Below, piece after piece: positions 8,655 to 16,694 of a stretch of 64,000 bases of DNA; positions within the stretch are counted from its first letter, which is position 1; each line of letters opens with the position of its first letter. The position numbers were made by a program, and so were the translations under genes. The notes under the pieces were generated by a model that saw only the letters and a list, made by a program, of their open reading frames with translations, made no database searches and was not told the origin of the DNA. Location: contig CP064985.1 of the NCBI GenBank assembly GCA_016699675.1, positions 1,736,001 through 1,800,000 of the forward strand, written 5' to 3'. Origin of the DNA: Austwickia sp. Its GTDB lineage: Bacteria; Actinomycetota; Actinomycetes; Actinomycetales; Dermatophilaceae.

Positions 8655-8692
8655 TTGACCTTGACCTTGGGTCAGGGTTGGACGCTGCTGGC
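8655..8692 (+). promoter_or_regulatory. MerR-type promoter/operator of the ABC exporter operon
   Basis: TTGACC (8655-8660) is followed by the 19-bp dyad CCTTGACCTTGGGTCAGGG (8659-8677; arms 7 of 8 matching about TTG) and then TTGGAC as a possible -10. The ATG at 8693 follows within a few bases, with no Shine-Dalgarno, so the transcript is probably leaderless. A GGTC-centred dyad inside the spacer is typical of MerR-family activation, and a merR gene is third in the operon. Confidence 0.6.
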
Positions 8693-9478
8693 ATGACACC
8701 ACCAGCAGCAGTGGAGATCCGCTCACTCACCAAGTCGTTCGGCGACAAGACGGTGCTCACCGGCATCGACCTGACGGCGCCGCCGGGCCAGATCCTGGCC
8801 CTGCTCGGCTCCAACGGGGCGGGCAAGACCACGCTCGTCCGCATCCTGTCCACCCTCATCCCCGCCGACGGCGGATCCGCCGCGGTCGACGGCCACGACG
8901 TGGCGAAGCGGCCCGGCGACGTCCGCGCCGCGATCCGCCTCACGGGGCAGTTCGCGGCGGTCGACGAGGTCCTGACCGGCCGCGAGAACCTGGTCCTCAT
9001 CGCCCGGCTGCGGCGCGTCCCCGACCCGGGGCAGGTCGCGGTCGGGCTGCTGGACCGGTTCGACCTGCAGGACGCCGCCGACCGGCCGGTGAGCACCTAC
9101 TCCGGCGGCATGCGCCGCCGGCTCGACATCGCGATGAGCCTCATCGGGGACCCGTCGGTGCTCTTCCTGGACGAACCGACCACGGGCCTGGACCCGCAGT
9201 CGCGCCAGGAGGTGTGGCGGATGGTCAAACAACTCGCCGGCGCCGGGACCACGGTGCTGCTCACCACCCAATATCTCGACGAGGCCGAGGCCCTGGCCGA
9301 CCGGATCGCCATCCTGCACGACGGCCGGATCATCGCCCACGGGACGCTGGCCGAGCTGCGCAGCCTCTTCCCGCCCGCCCAGCGGAAGTACGTCGAGCGG
9401 CAGCCGAGCCTGGAGGAGATCTTCCTGGCGGTCATCGGCCACGGCTCGCCCGCGGGCGCCCGGGGAGGTGCGCGATGA
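8693..9478 (+). CDS. DrrA-like ABC transporter ATP-binding protein
   Basis: 261 residues. Walker A is GSNGAGKTT, the signature is STYSGGMRRRLDIAMSL, Walker B is SVLFLDEPTTGLDPQSRQEVW, and the H-loop region reads TTVLLTTQYLDEAEALADRI. These place it in the DrrA / daunorubicin-resistance ABC exporter family. The ATG at 8693 is preferred over a TTG 15 nt upstream. It overlaps the permease start by ATGA, and the two probably form a drug or lipid exporter induced through the downstream MerR protein. Confidence 0.9.
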   Translation: MTPPAAVEIRSLTKSFGDKTVLTGIDLTAPPGQILALLGSNGAGKTTLVRILSTLIPADGGSAAVDGHDVAKRPGDVRAAIRLTGQFAAVDEVLTGRENLVLIARLRRVPDPGQVAVGLLDRFDLQDAADRPVSTYSGGMRRRLDIAMSLIGDPSVLFLDEPTTGLDPQSRQEVWRMVKQLAGAGTTVLLTTQYLDEAEALADRIAILHDGRIIAHGTLAELRSLFPPAQRKYVERQPSLEEIFLAVIGHGSPAGARGGAR

Positions 9479-10311
9479 CGCCGTACGTCGTCCGCGAGAC
9501 CGGAATCCTGACGGGCCGATCGGTGCGGCACATCCTGCGCAGCCCGGACACCATCCTCACCACCGTCGTGACCCCCATCGCGATGCTGCTGCTGTTCGTC
9601 TACGTCTTCGGCGGCGCGATCCAGGCCGGCGGCGCGATCCCCGGGGCCGCGCAGGACGGGGCGCGATACGTCGACTACCTGCTTCCCGGCATCCACGTGA
9701 TCACGGTGGCCTCCGGTACGGCGTACACGGCCTTTCGCCTGTTCACGGACCGCACCGGCGGCATCGTCGAGCGGTTCCGTTCGATGCCGATCGCGCGCTC
9801 GGCCATCCTGTGGGCGCACGTGCTCACGTCGGTGCTGGCCAACGCGGTCTCACTGCTGCTGATCGTCGGCCTCGCGCTGGTGATGGGCTTCCGCTCCGGG
9901 GCCGGGCCGCTGGCCTGGCTGGCCGTCACCGGCCTGCTGATCCTGGTGACCCTGGCCCTGAGCTGGCTGGCCGTGATCCCGGGGCTCACCGCCGGCTCCG
10001 TGGACGGGGTGTCCGGATTCTCCTACCCGCTGATCTTCCTGCCGTTCGTCAGCTCGGCCTTCGTGCCGACGGACGGGATGCCGGCGGCGGTCCGGTGGTT
10101 CGCCGAGCGTCAGCCGGTCACGCCGATCGTCGACACGCTGCGGAACCTGATGGCCGACCGGCCGGTCGGCACGGATGGGGCAGTTGCGGTCGTCTGGTGC
10201 GTCGCCCTCCTCGTCGTCGCCGTGGCGCTGGCCGTCCTCATCGACCGTCGTTCGGCCGGCGGCGCGGCCGGGCAGGCGCCCGACGTCAGCCCCGCCGGGC
10301 CCGCAGACTAG
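9475..10311 (+). CDS. ABC-2 type exporter permease (DrrB-like)
   Basis: 278 residues from the ATG at 9475, overlapping the ATPase stop (ATGA) with ggggagg upstream. About six membrane segments are visible, starting with TILTTVVTPIAMLLLFVYVFGG, followed by VLANAVSLLLIVGLALVMG, LAWLAVTGLLILVTLALSWLA, YPLIFLPFVSSAFV and a last helix near the C-terminus. The motif FVPTDGMPAAVRWFAERQPVTP is characteristic of DrrB/ABC2 permeases. It forms a half-transporter with the upstream ATPase; the MerR gene follows 4 nt downstream. Confidence 0.9.
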   Translation: MTPYVVRETGILTGRSVRHILRSPDTILTTVVTPIAMLLLFVYVFGGAIQAGGAIPGAAQDGARYVDYLLPGIHVITVASGTAYTAFRLFTDRTGGIVERFRSMPIARSAILWAHVLTSVLANAVSLLLIVGLALVMGFRSGAGPLAWLAVTGLLILVTLALSWLAVIPGLTAGSVDGVSGFSYPLIFLPFVSSAFVPTDGMPAAVRWFAERQPVTPIVDTLRNLMADRPVGTDGAVAVVWCVALLVVAVALAVLIDRRSAGGAAGQAPDVSPAGPAD

Positions 10312-10315
10312 AGCC

Positions 10316-11101
10316 ATGCTGACGATCAGCCAGCTGGCGGCGTACGCGGGAGTCACGGTCCGCGCCGTCCGCCATTACCACGCCCGGGGATTGCTGGCAG
10401 AGCCGGAGCGGGACCACTCGGGCTACCGCAACTACGACGCCGCGGCCGTGGTCGAGCTCATCAAGATCCGCACCCTCGCCGAGGCCGGCGTCCCGCTGGC
10501 GCGGGTGCGCGAGCTGCTGGCGGCGGACGAGGCGGAGTTCGCGGCGGCGGTCGCGCAGATCGATCGCCGCCTGCGGGCCGAGATCCGCGACCGGCAGCGC
10601 CATCGGCAGCGGATCGCTCAGCTCGCCGCCGGGGACAGCCTCGTGCTGCCCCCGGCGGTGGTGGACTACCTGGACCAGCTCCGCGCCCTCGGGGCGACGG
10701 AGGAGATGATCGCCCCCGAGCGCGACGCCTGGATTCTGATGGCGGCCCGCTGGCCGGAGCGCATCGCCGCGATGATGGCCGCCAAGACCGCCCAGCTGGA
10801 CGATCCCCGGGTCACCCGCATGTACGAGCTGTTCCGTCGCATCGCCGCCCAGTGGGACGACCAGGCACTGTCTGTCGAGGTCGCGGACCTGCTGATCGAG
10901 GAGGCCGACCTCCTGCACGAGCTCCTCCAGGAGGCCGAGGCGGCCGGTCGGCTCGACCGGGAGCAGCCTTTCGACGCGAGCTACACCCAGCTCATGGACT
11001 CCTTCGCCGACGACGCGCACCCGGTTGTGGCGCACCTGCGGGGGCTGATCGCCGAGCGCGGCTGGAGCGGATGGACCCGCATCGAGCGGCGCACCAGCTG
11101 A
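10316..11101 (+). CDS. MerR family transcriptional regulator
   Basis: 261 residues, ATG at 10316, 4 nt after the permease stop. The N-terminal winged helix is LTISQLAAYAGVTVRAVRHYHARGLL with Y-R-N-Y-D following. A dimerisation coiled coil runs to about residue 105 (IDRRLRAEIRDRQRHRQRIAQL). The long C-terminal region, rich in Glu and Leu, resembles a ligand-binding extension without cysteine clusters, so it is a drug- or effector-sensing MerR rather than a metal sensor. It probably autoregulates the exporter operon through the dyad at 8659-8677. Confidence 0.85.
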   Translation: MLTISQLAAYAGVTVRAVRHYHARGLLAEPERDHSGYRNYDAAAVVELIKIRTLAEAGVPLARVRELLAADEAEFAAAVAQIDRRLRAEIRDRQRHRQRIAQLAAGDSLVLPPAVVDYLDQLRALGATEEMIAPERDAWILMAARWPERIAAMMAAKTAQLDDPRVTRMYELFRRIAAQWDDQALSVEVADLLIEEADLLHELLQEAEAAGRLDREQPFDASYTQLMDSFADDAHPVVAHLRGLIAERGWSGWTRIERRTS

Positions 11102-11123
11102 GCTGGTGCAGGGCGAGGCCAGG

Positions 11124-11837
11124 TCAGTGCGTCCGTACCGCTGGCCGGGTGCTAGCGGGAGCTAGCATCGCTCGGTCGTGCGGCAGGCGCTCGTCGGCCG
11201 GTGATCGGAGCCCGCGCAGCGCCAGGTAGGTGGCCAGGCAGATCTCCCAGGCGAACAGCGGAATCGCGAGGGCCGGCTGCGGGCTCCCGAGCCCGAACAG
11301 GACGACGAGATTCATGCCCGCCACGAGCGAGGCACCGACCAGGCCGAGCACCGGGATGAACGGCGCGACCAGCCGGCGGCGCAGAAGGAGCGTGGCCAAC
11401 ACGGCGGCGTTGACCGGGTTGATCAGGCCCGGGCCGACCAGGAAGGTCCAGTCGTGCAGCAGGTGGAAGCCGCTCACCACGGCGGGCTCGAGCCCGGGGG
11501 CGGCGGTGCTGGCCGGCCGGGCCACGGCCGGCAGGATCGCGAGCACCCCCACCAGGATGACGGTGGCCTCCAGGGTCCGTAGGGCGACATAACCCAAGGC
11601 TGCGCCCCGGCCGTGACGCCGCAGCAACGGGTAGAGCGCCAGTGCGGTGCCCACCACCGCGACCGCCAGTACCACCTCCAGCACGGCCGCGAGCAGCACG
11701 GATTCGCGTCCGGCCAAGTGCGCCCCGGGGTCGAACGACGATCCGCCGTACAGGGGGACCGCGGCGACCGAGGTCACCCAGGTGAGGAGGTAGAGCCCGG
11801 CCGCGCCGAGCGCCAGGCGCCGTTCAGAGGTGGTCAT
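11124..11837 (-). CDS. DUF4386-like membrane protein
   Basis: 237 residues, ATG at 11837 with an aaggat ribosome site. Six or so membrane segments are visible (for example LALGAAGLYLLTWVTSVAAVPLY, VLLAAVLEVVLAVAVVGTALALY, NPVNAAVLATLLL, IPVLGLVGASLVAGMNLVVLFGLG). The pattern, including the FHLLHDWTFLVGPGLINPVNA stretch, is that of the DUF4386 family, whose function is unknown. It is transcribed divergently from a TetR regulator across an intergenic region with two palindromes, so it is the likely regulatory target. Confidence 0.8.
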   Translation of the reverse strand: MTTSERRLALGAAGLYLLTWVTSVAAVPLYGGSSFDPGAHLAGRESVLLAAVLEVVLAVAVVGTALALYPLLRRHGRGAALGYVALRTLEATVILVGVLAILPAVARPASTAAPGLEPAVVSGFHLLHDWTFLVGPGLINPVNAAVLATLLLRRRLVAPFIPVLGLVGASLVAGMNLVVLFGLGSPQPALAIPLFAWEICLATYLALRGLRSPADERLPHDRAMLAPASTRPAVRTH

Positions 11838-11860
11838 GGTGGGATCCTTTCGATCGGGAA

Positions 11861-11912
11861 GGTGTACGTCGTATACCTTGACGCTGAGAAGCGTAGGCGT
11901 ACGATGTACACC
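11861..11912. promoter_or_regulatory. Twin TetR-type operators in a divergent promoter region
   Basis: Two 17-bp palindromes: GGTGTACGTCGTATACC (11861-11877) and GGCGTACGATGTACACC (11896-11912). One is nearly the reverse complement of the other (14 of 17), with centres 35 bp apart. A candidate promoter for the tetR gene lies between and into them: TTGACG (11878-11883), 16 bp, TACGAT (11900-11905), so the second site covers the -10. Both sites lie between the DUF4386 gene and tetR and could repress both. Confidence 0.7.
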
Positions 11913-11946
11913 TCGTCAACCGATCGAGCCGTCACCCAGGAGAGCG

Positions 11947-12798
11947 ATGCCGCCCGCGCGCCGGACCATGCGGAAAGGCACCCCGCAGGGCCTCACCTCC
12001 GCTCCCGAAGCCCCTTCTCCTGCGGCTCCCGATGCCGCCCTCGCGGCCGCCTCCCAGCGGCCGCCGCGGGAGCGGCGGGAGCGGCTGTCCCGCGCGAAGG
12101 TCCTGCGGGCAGGGATCGAGCTCGCCGACGCCGAGGGGCTGGACGCGGTCACCATGCGGCAGCTGGCCGACCGGCTGGGGGTGGTGCCGATGGCGCTGTA
12201 CAAGCACGTGGCCGACAAGGAGGACCTGATCGACGGCCTGGTGGACACCCTCATCGAGGCGATCCCACCGGCACCGGCCCAGCCGGCCGAGCGATACGCC
12301 GACGCCGTCCGGGAAAGTCTGCTCGCGGCGCGCGCGGAGTTGCGGCGGCACCCGTGGGCGCGGCGGGCCATCGAGACCAGGACGGCGCGAACCCCGGCCG
12401 TGCTGGGTCACATGGAGCGGATCAGTGCGCTGTTTCTGGGCGCCGGGTTCTCTCCGGACTTGACCCACCACGTCATGCACCTGCTGGGCAACCGGATCTG
12501 GGGGTTCAGCCCCGAGCTTTTCCCGGGCGCGCCCGCGGCCTCGTCATCCGCTGCGGCCGGACCGGGCGCGGACGCCGCCGGTGGCGCGGCTGACCAGGGC
12601 CGCGTCGCCCGTCGCCGTACCGCTGTCGCTCCCGACCCGGCGCACTACCCGGCCATCGTCGCGATCGCCGCCGACGCCCGAGCGCGGCGCCCCGATGCGG
12701 TCGGCTGCGACGAGGACTTCGAATTCGGCTTCGCCCTCGACGTCCTGCTGGACGGCATCGACCGGCTGCACCGAGCGGGGTGGTCCTCCGCGATGTGA
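11947..12798 (+). CDS. TetR family transcriptional regulator
   Basis: 283 residues from the ATG at 11947, which has aggag 6 nt upstream; an in-frame ATG at 11830 would run through the operators and into the divergent gene. A low-complexity N-terminus precedes the HTH (SRAKVLRAGIELADAEGLDAVTMRQLADRLGVVPMALYKHVADKEDLIDGLVD, residues about 48-100). The C-terminal ligand domain resembles the TetR_C_1 group (tetracycline-repressor-like) and carries an Ala/Gly-rich insertion around residues 195-220. Likely represses itself and the divergent DUF4386 gene. Confidence 0.85.
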   Translation: MPPARRTMRKGTPQGLTSAPEAPSPAAPDAALAAASQRPPRERRERLSRAKVLRAGIELADAEGLDAVTMRQLADRLGVVPMALYKHVADKEDLIDGLVDTLIEAIPPAPAQPAERYADAVRESLLAARAELRRHPWARRAIETRTARTPAVLGHMERISALFLGAGFSPDLTHHVMHLLGNRIWGFSPELFPGAPAASSSAAAGPGADAAGGAADQGRVARRRTAVAPDPAHYPAIVAIAADARARRPDAVGCDEDFEFGFALDVLLDGIDRLHRAGWSSAM

Positions 12799-12805
12799 AT
12801 GCCAC

Positions 12806-12829
12806 CACCCCGTGCGACGGCACGGGGTG
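12806..12829. terminator. Hairpin terminator between convergent tetR and esterase genes
   Basis: Perfect 10-bp stem CACCCCGTGC (12806-12815), 4-nt loop gacg, and GCACGGGGTG (12820-12829), 8 bases after the tetR stop. It may work in both directions, although the esterase stop is 85 bases away. Confidence 0.6.
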
Positions 12830-12913
12830 CTGCCACGGGTTGAGCTCGGGGTGAGCGGGGTCGCCGAGGCGCGAGTGGGGGGCAGCCGGGGGCGGTGGTG
12901 CGTCGACGCTGGG

Positions 12914-13837
12914 TCAGGGGGAAGCGGCGCTCGCACGGCGTAGGGCGGCGTGGATCTGCCCGGCGATCACCTCACGGGCCAGGCGGCCCTCCGTGATCGG
13001 CAACAGCGGGTAGGCGTGCACGAGGTCGGGGGCCTCGCGGTAGGTGACCGGGACGTCGGCCGCGCGGAGCTTCGCGACCAGCAGCCGCACGTCGGGGACC
13101 ACGATGTCGAGGGTGCCGCAGGTGATCACCACCGGGCCCAGGCCGGTCATGTCCCCCTCGATGGGGCTGACCATCGGATCGCTCAGACTCAGGTCGCCGC
13201 GCCACGCCTCCGCGAAGACCCGGGTGCCCTCCACCGCCAGCCACGGATCGAGGCGGGCGACCTCGGCGATCTCGGGGTTGTCGAGCCGCGCGTCGACGGC
13301 GGGGGCGATGAGGACGGTCAGGGCCGCCGGGGCCCGTCCCGCGTCGCGGCGCCGCAGCGCCGTGGACAAGGCGATCTGCCCGCCGGCGGAGTCCCCCGCG
13401 AGGACCAGCGGCCCGTACTCGGCGCTGGCCTGTTCGGCGAGGTCGGCGACGACGGGGACGACCTGGCCCGCCGTGCCGAACGGCGCGAGCGGATAGATGG
13501 GCACCACGGCAGCGACCTGCGCCTGGGTGACCACCTGGGCCACGAATCGCCAGTGCAGCGCATGGATCTCGTGCACCCAGCCGCCGCCGTGGGCGTAGAC
13601 CAGCACGCCCGTGGGCGGGGCCGACTTGGGACGCAGCGTGTACACCGGCCAGCCGGCGAACCGGCCCGCCTCCACCGTGACGTCCGAGCGCAGCAGGCGC
13701 TTCGGCGGGGCGTAGCGCAGCGGGCGAGTGGCCAGCGTGCGCAGGTGATTCTCGGCCTCGGCCGGGTCGGCCCAGACCCGCCGGGCGTTCAGCGCCCGCA
13801 GCAATCCGGCCGCGGCTCGTGCGGACCAGCTCGGCAT
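12914..13837 (-). CDS. HSL-family alpha/beta hydrolase (esterase)
   Basis: 307 residues from the ATG at 13837. The hormone-sensitive-lipase signature is present: VYAHGGGWVHE (oxyanion hole) and LAGDSAGGQIAL (nucleophile Ser). The acid is expected near GTLDIVVPD and the His in DLVHAYPLLP. No signal peptide, so an intracellular carboxylesterase acting on short-chain esters is likely. Its start is 58 bases from the divergent beta-helix gene, and the two share a short promoter region. Confidence 0.85.
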   Translation of the reverse strand: MPSWSARAAAGLLRALNARRVWADPAEAENHLRTLATRPLRYAPPKRLLRSDVTVEAGRFAGWPVYTLRPKSAPPTGVLVYAHGGGWVHEIHALHWRFVAQVVTQAQVAAVVPIYPLAPFGTAGQVVPVVADLAEQASAEYGPLVLAGDSAGGQIALSTALRRRDAGRAPAALTVLIAPAVDARLDNPEIAEVARLDPWLAVEGTRVFAEAWRGDLSLSDPMVSPIEGDMTGLGPVVITCGTLDIVVPDVRLLVAKLRAADVPVTYREAPDLVHAYPLLPITEGRLAREVIAGQIHAALRRASAASP

Positions 13838-13895
13838 CGATCGCTCCGTTCCGTGGTGGACTGCGGCCGGGGATGCCGGGGCATACCCTTCCCCC

Positions 13896-15125
13896 ATGCC
13901 GGATTCCAGCCTGCCCGACGATCTGGCTCCGCGGGGCCTAGCCACGGTGCGGTCCCTCATCGCCAAGGGCGTCACCATCCCGAACCCGCTGAGCCTCGAC
14001 ATCGGCGACGACGTGGACGTCGACCGGATCAGCGGCGACGGCGTGGTCGTCCACCCCGGCTGCCGCATCCACGGCGCCAAGACGGTCGTCTCGGCGGGCG
14101 TGGTGCTCGGCCGCGAGGGACCGGTCACGGTCGAGAACTGCCGGCTGGGTCCGAAGGTGCAGCTCAAGGGCGGGTACGCCGCCAACGCCGTCTTCCTGCA
14201 GGGCGCCTCCATGGGCCTGGGCCACCACGTCCGGGAGGGCTGCCTGCTGGAGGAGGAGGCCAACGGGGCCCACTGCGTCGGACTGAAGCAGACGATCCTG
14301 CTGCCCTTCGTGACGCTGGGTAGCCTCATCAACTTCTGCGACGCCCTGATGGCCGGCGGCACGAGCCGCAGCGACCACAGCGAGGTCGGCTCCAGCTACA
14401 TCCACTTCAACTTCACGCCCAGCGGCGACAAGACGACGCCGTCGCTGTTCGGGGACGTGCCGCGCGGGGTCATGATGCGGGAGCGGCCGATCTTCCTCGG
14501 CGGGCAGGGCGGCGCGGTGGGGCCGGTGCGCACGGCGTACGGCTCCGTGGTGGCCGCGGGATCGATCCTGCGCAGCGACGTGCGCACCGAGGACACCCTG
14601 ACCGTCGTCGGCGGGATGCAGTCCCTGTCGCAGGCGTTCGAGCCGGACAGCTACCGCAATCTCACGACGCTGCTGGCCAAGAACCTGCGCTATCTGGCCA
14701 ACCTCGACGCGCTGGAGCAGTGGTACCGCCACGTGCGCCGGCCCTTCTTCGCCGCCCAGCCGCTGGGCGAGCTGGTCTACGAGGGTGCCCTGGAGATGCT
14801 CGCGCTCGCGCGCGCGGAGCGGGTGGCCCGGCTCCGCAAGCTTGCCGGCCGGTTGCCGCAGGTCAACGACGCGCAGCGCACCTTCGTCGCGCAGGCGGAC
14901 GCTGTGGCGGCGATCTTCGGTACGGCGTCGCCGGCGCCCGATCGGGGCCTGGTGGCGGCGCTGGCCGCCGAGGCCGAGCGCGGCGTTGCCTATCTCGACG
15001 CGGTGCGGGCCCTGCGCTCGGAGGACGTGGCGCTCGGCGTGGGCTGGCTGTCCGAGGTGGTGGAGAGCCAGTACGGCCGGGCGACCGCGCTGCTGCCGGC
15101 GGTGGCCCGACTCCCGATGGGCTGA
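13896..15125 (+). CDS. Left-handed beta-helix protein resembling the C-terminal half of GlmU
   Basis: 409 residues, ATG at 13896, with TACCCT 6 nt upstream and no ribosome site, suggesting a leaderless mRNA. Residues about 30-290 carry short turns typical of hexapeptide or parallel beta-helix folds: GVVVHPGCRIHGAKTVV, GREGPVTVENCRLGPKVQL, VFLQGASMGLGHHVREGCLLEEEANGAH and FVTLGSLINFCDALMAGG. The last 120 residues are helical and rich in Ala, Arg and Leu. Resembles UDP-sugar pyrophosphorylase/GlmU-like beta-helix proteins but lacks an N-terminal nucleotidyltransferase domain. Substrate unknown. Confidence 0.7.
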   Translation: MPDSSLPDDLAPRGLATVRSLIAKGVTIPNPLSLDIGDDVDVDRISGDGVVVHPGCRIHGAKTVVSAGVVLGREGPVTVENCRLGPKVQLKGGYAANAVFLQGASMGLGHHVREGCLLEEEANGAHCVGLKQTILLPFVTLGSLINFCDALMAGGTSRSDHSEVGSSYIHFNFTPSGDKTTPSLFGDVPRGVMMRERPIFLGGQGGAVGPVRTAYGSVVAAGSILRSDVRTEDTLTVVGGMQSLSQAFEPDSYRNLTTLLAKNLRYLANLDALEQWYRHVRRPFFAAQPLGELVYEGALEMLALARAERVARLRKLAGRLPQVNDAQRTFVAQADAVAAIFGTASPAPDRGLVAALAAEAERGVAYLDAVRALRSEDVALGVGWLSEVVESQYGRATALLPAVARLPMG

Positions 15126-15305
15126 CGACCCGCGCCCGTCGACTCCGAACGGGCGCCGTCGGAACGAACCGGACCACATCGGAATTACTCCATGAATTTG
15201 TCCCCGGTTCATTTCCCGGATCTTGACGTTCCAGAGAAAACCTTGTGGAAAGCATGACGCTCGGCAGTAACACGGCTCGGGACGTGCTCCACGAAGGTAT
15301 GACGC

Positions 15306-16694
15306 ATGAAGCCCCTCGTCATTCGCAGCGCGCTCGTCGCGTCGCTCGGCGGTCTGATCTTCGGATTCGACACGGCCGTGATCTCCGGCACCACCGATTC
15401 CCTCAAGCGCGTGTTCGAACTCGACGACGGCGGACTCGGCTTCACGGTGACGACCGCGCTCCTCGGCACCATCGTCGGGGCGCTCACCGCGGGCAAGCCG
15501 GCCGACCGCTACGGCCGCCGCACGATGCTCTTCGTCATCGGCGTCCTGTATGTCATCGGCGCCCTCGGCTCGGCCCTGACGGGCAGCCACGTCCTCTTCA
15601 TGATCGCCCGATTCCTCGGCGGGGTCGGTGTCGGCGCCGCATCGGTCTGCGCGCCGATCTACACCGCGGAGGTCGCCCCACCCGCCGTACGCGGTCGCCT
15701 GGTCGGGCTCGTGCAGTTCAACATCGTCCTCGGCATCCTGCTGGCCTACCTGTCGAACACGATCATCCGCCAGGCCATCGGCGGCGACGACGCGTGGCGC
15801 TGGATGTTCGGCGTGATGGCCGTCCCGGCCGTCATCTTCCTGGGGCTGCTGTTCGGGGTGCCCGAGACGCCGCGCTGGCTGATGTCCGTGGGCCGTCGCG
15901 AGCAGGCCGAGGCCATCTCCCGCCGGCTGTGCAGCACGGAGGAGGAGAGCCGCCAGCAGATCAGCGAGATCCACGAGTCGCTGGAGGCGCAGAAGGACCA
16001 AGAGTCGGTGGCGTTCTTCACCAAGCCGCACGCGAAGGTCATCATGCTCGCCTTCATGATCGCGATGTTCAACCAGATGTCGGGCATCAACGCGATCCTC
16101 TACTACGCCCCCGTCGTCATGGAGAAGGCCGGCGCCTCGACGGACTCGGCGTTCCTCATGAGCGTCGCCGTCGGCTTCATGAACCTCATCGCGACCATGG
16201 CCGCCCTGACCGTCATCGACCGCATCGGGCGCCGCTCCCTCATGCTCGTCGGCTCGATCGGCTACATCCTGTCGCTGGGCTTCCTCGCCGGCGTCATGTT
16301 CGCCTACGACGGGCACTACGACAGCACGTCCTCGATCCTCGTCCTGGTGGGCCTGCTCGCCTTCATCGCCAGCCACGCCTTCGGCCAGGGCTCGGTGATC
16401 TGGGTGTTTATCTCGGAGATCTTCCCGAACCGGATCCGCGGGCGCGGCCAGAGCCTCGGCTCGCTGACGCACTGGGTCTTCGCGGCGGTCACCTCCTGGG
16501 CCTTCCCACCGATCGTCGGGGCCCTGGGCGGCGGCGTCGCTTTCTCGATCTTCGCCGTGTTCATGGTCGGCCAGCTCCTCTGGGTGCTGAAGGTGATGCC
16601 CGAGACCAAGGGCGTCCCGTTGGAGGAGATGGAACGCAAGCTCGGGCTCGTCCACGACCCCGCCGCCGCGGCTCACCCGGGGAGCCGGGCATGA
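15306..16694 (+). CDS. MFS sugar porter, probable fructose permease
   Basis: 462 residues, ATG at 15306 with gaagg upstream. Twelve membrane segments; sugar-porter motifs GGLIFGFDTAVISG, DRYGRRTM, PETPRWLMSVGRR, NQMSGINAILYYAP, DRIGRRSLM and PNRIRGRGQSLG. The C-terminal PETKGVPLEEME is also diagnostic. The next gene, a PfkB-type sugar kinase, starts inside its stop codon (ATGA), so uptake and phosphorylation of one sugar, most likely fructose, are coupled. Paralogue of the porter at 7.2 kb. Confidence 0.9.
   Translation: MKPLVIRSALVASLGGLIFGFDTAVISGTTDSLKRVFELDDGGLGFTVTTALLGTIVGALTAGKPADRYGRRTMLFVIGVLYVIGALGSALTGSHVLFMIARFLGGVGVGAASVCAPIYTAEVAPPAVRGRLVGLVQFNIVLGILLAYLSNTIIRQAIGGDDAWRWMFGVMAVPAVIFLGLLFGVPETPRWLMSVGRREQAEAISRRLCSTEEESRQQISEIHESLEAQKDQESVAFFTKPHAKVIMLAFMIAMFNQMSGINAILYYAPVVMEKAGASTDSAFLMSVAVGFMNLIATMAALTVIDRIGRRSLMLVGSIGYILSLGFLAGVMFAYDGHYDSTSSILVLVGLLAFIASHAFGQGSVIWVFISEIFPNRIRGRGQSLGSLTHWVFAAVTSWAFPPIVGALGGGVAFSIFAVFMVGQLLWVLKVMPETKGVPLEEMERKLGLVHDPAAAAHPGSRA

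Noticed and set aside
13938..16676. Long minus-strand open frame of over 900 codons opposite the beta-helix and porter genes
   Set aside because: Asp/His/Arg-rich antisense frame without any domain; plus-strand genes are well supported.
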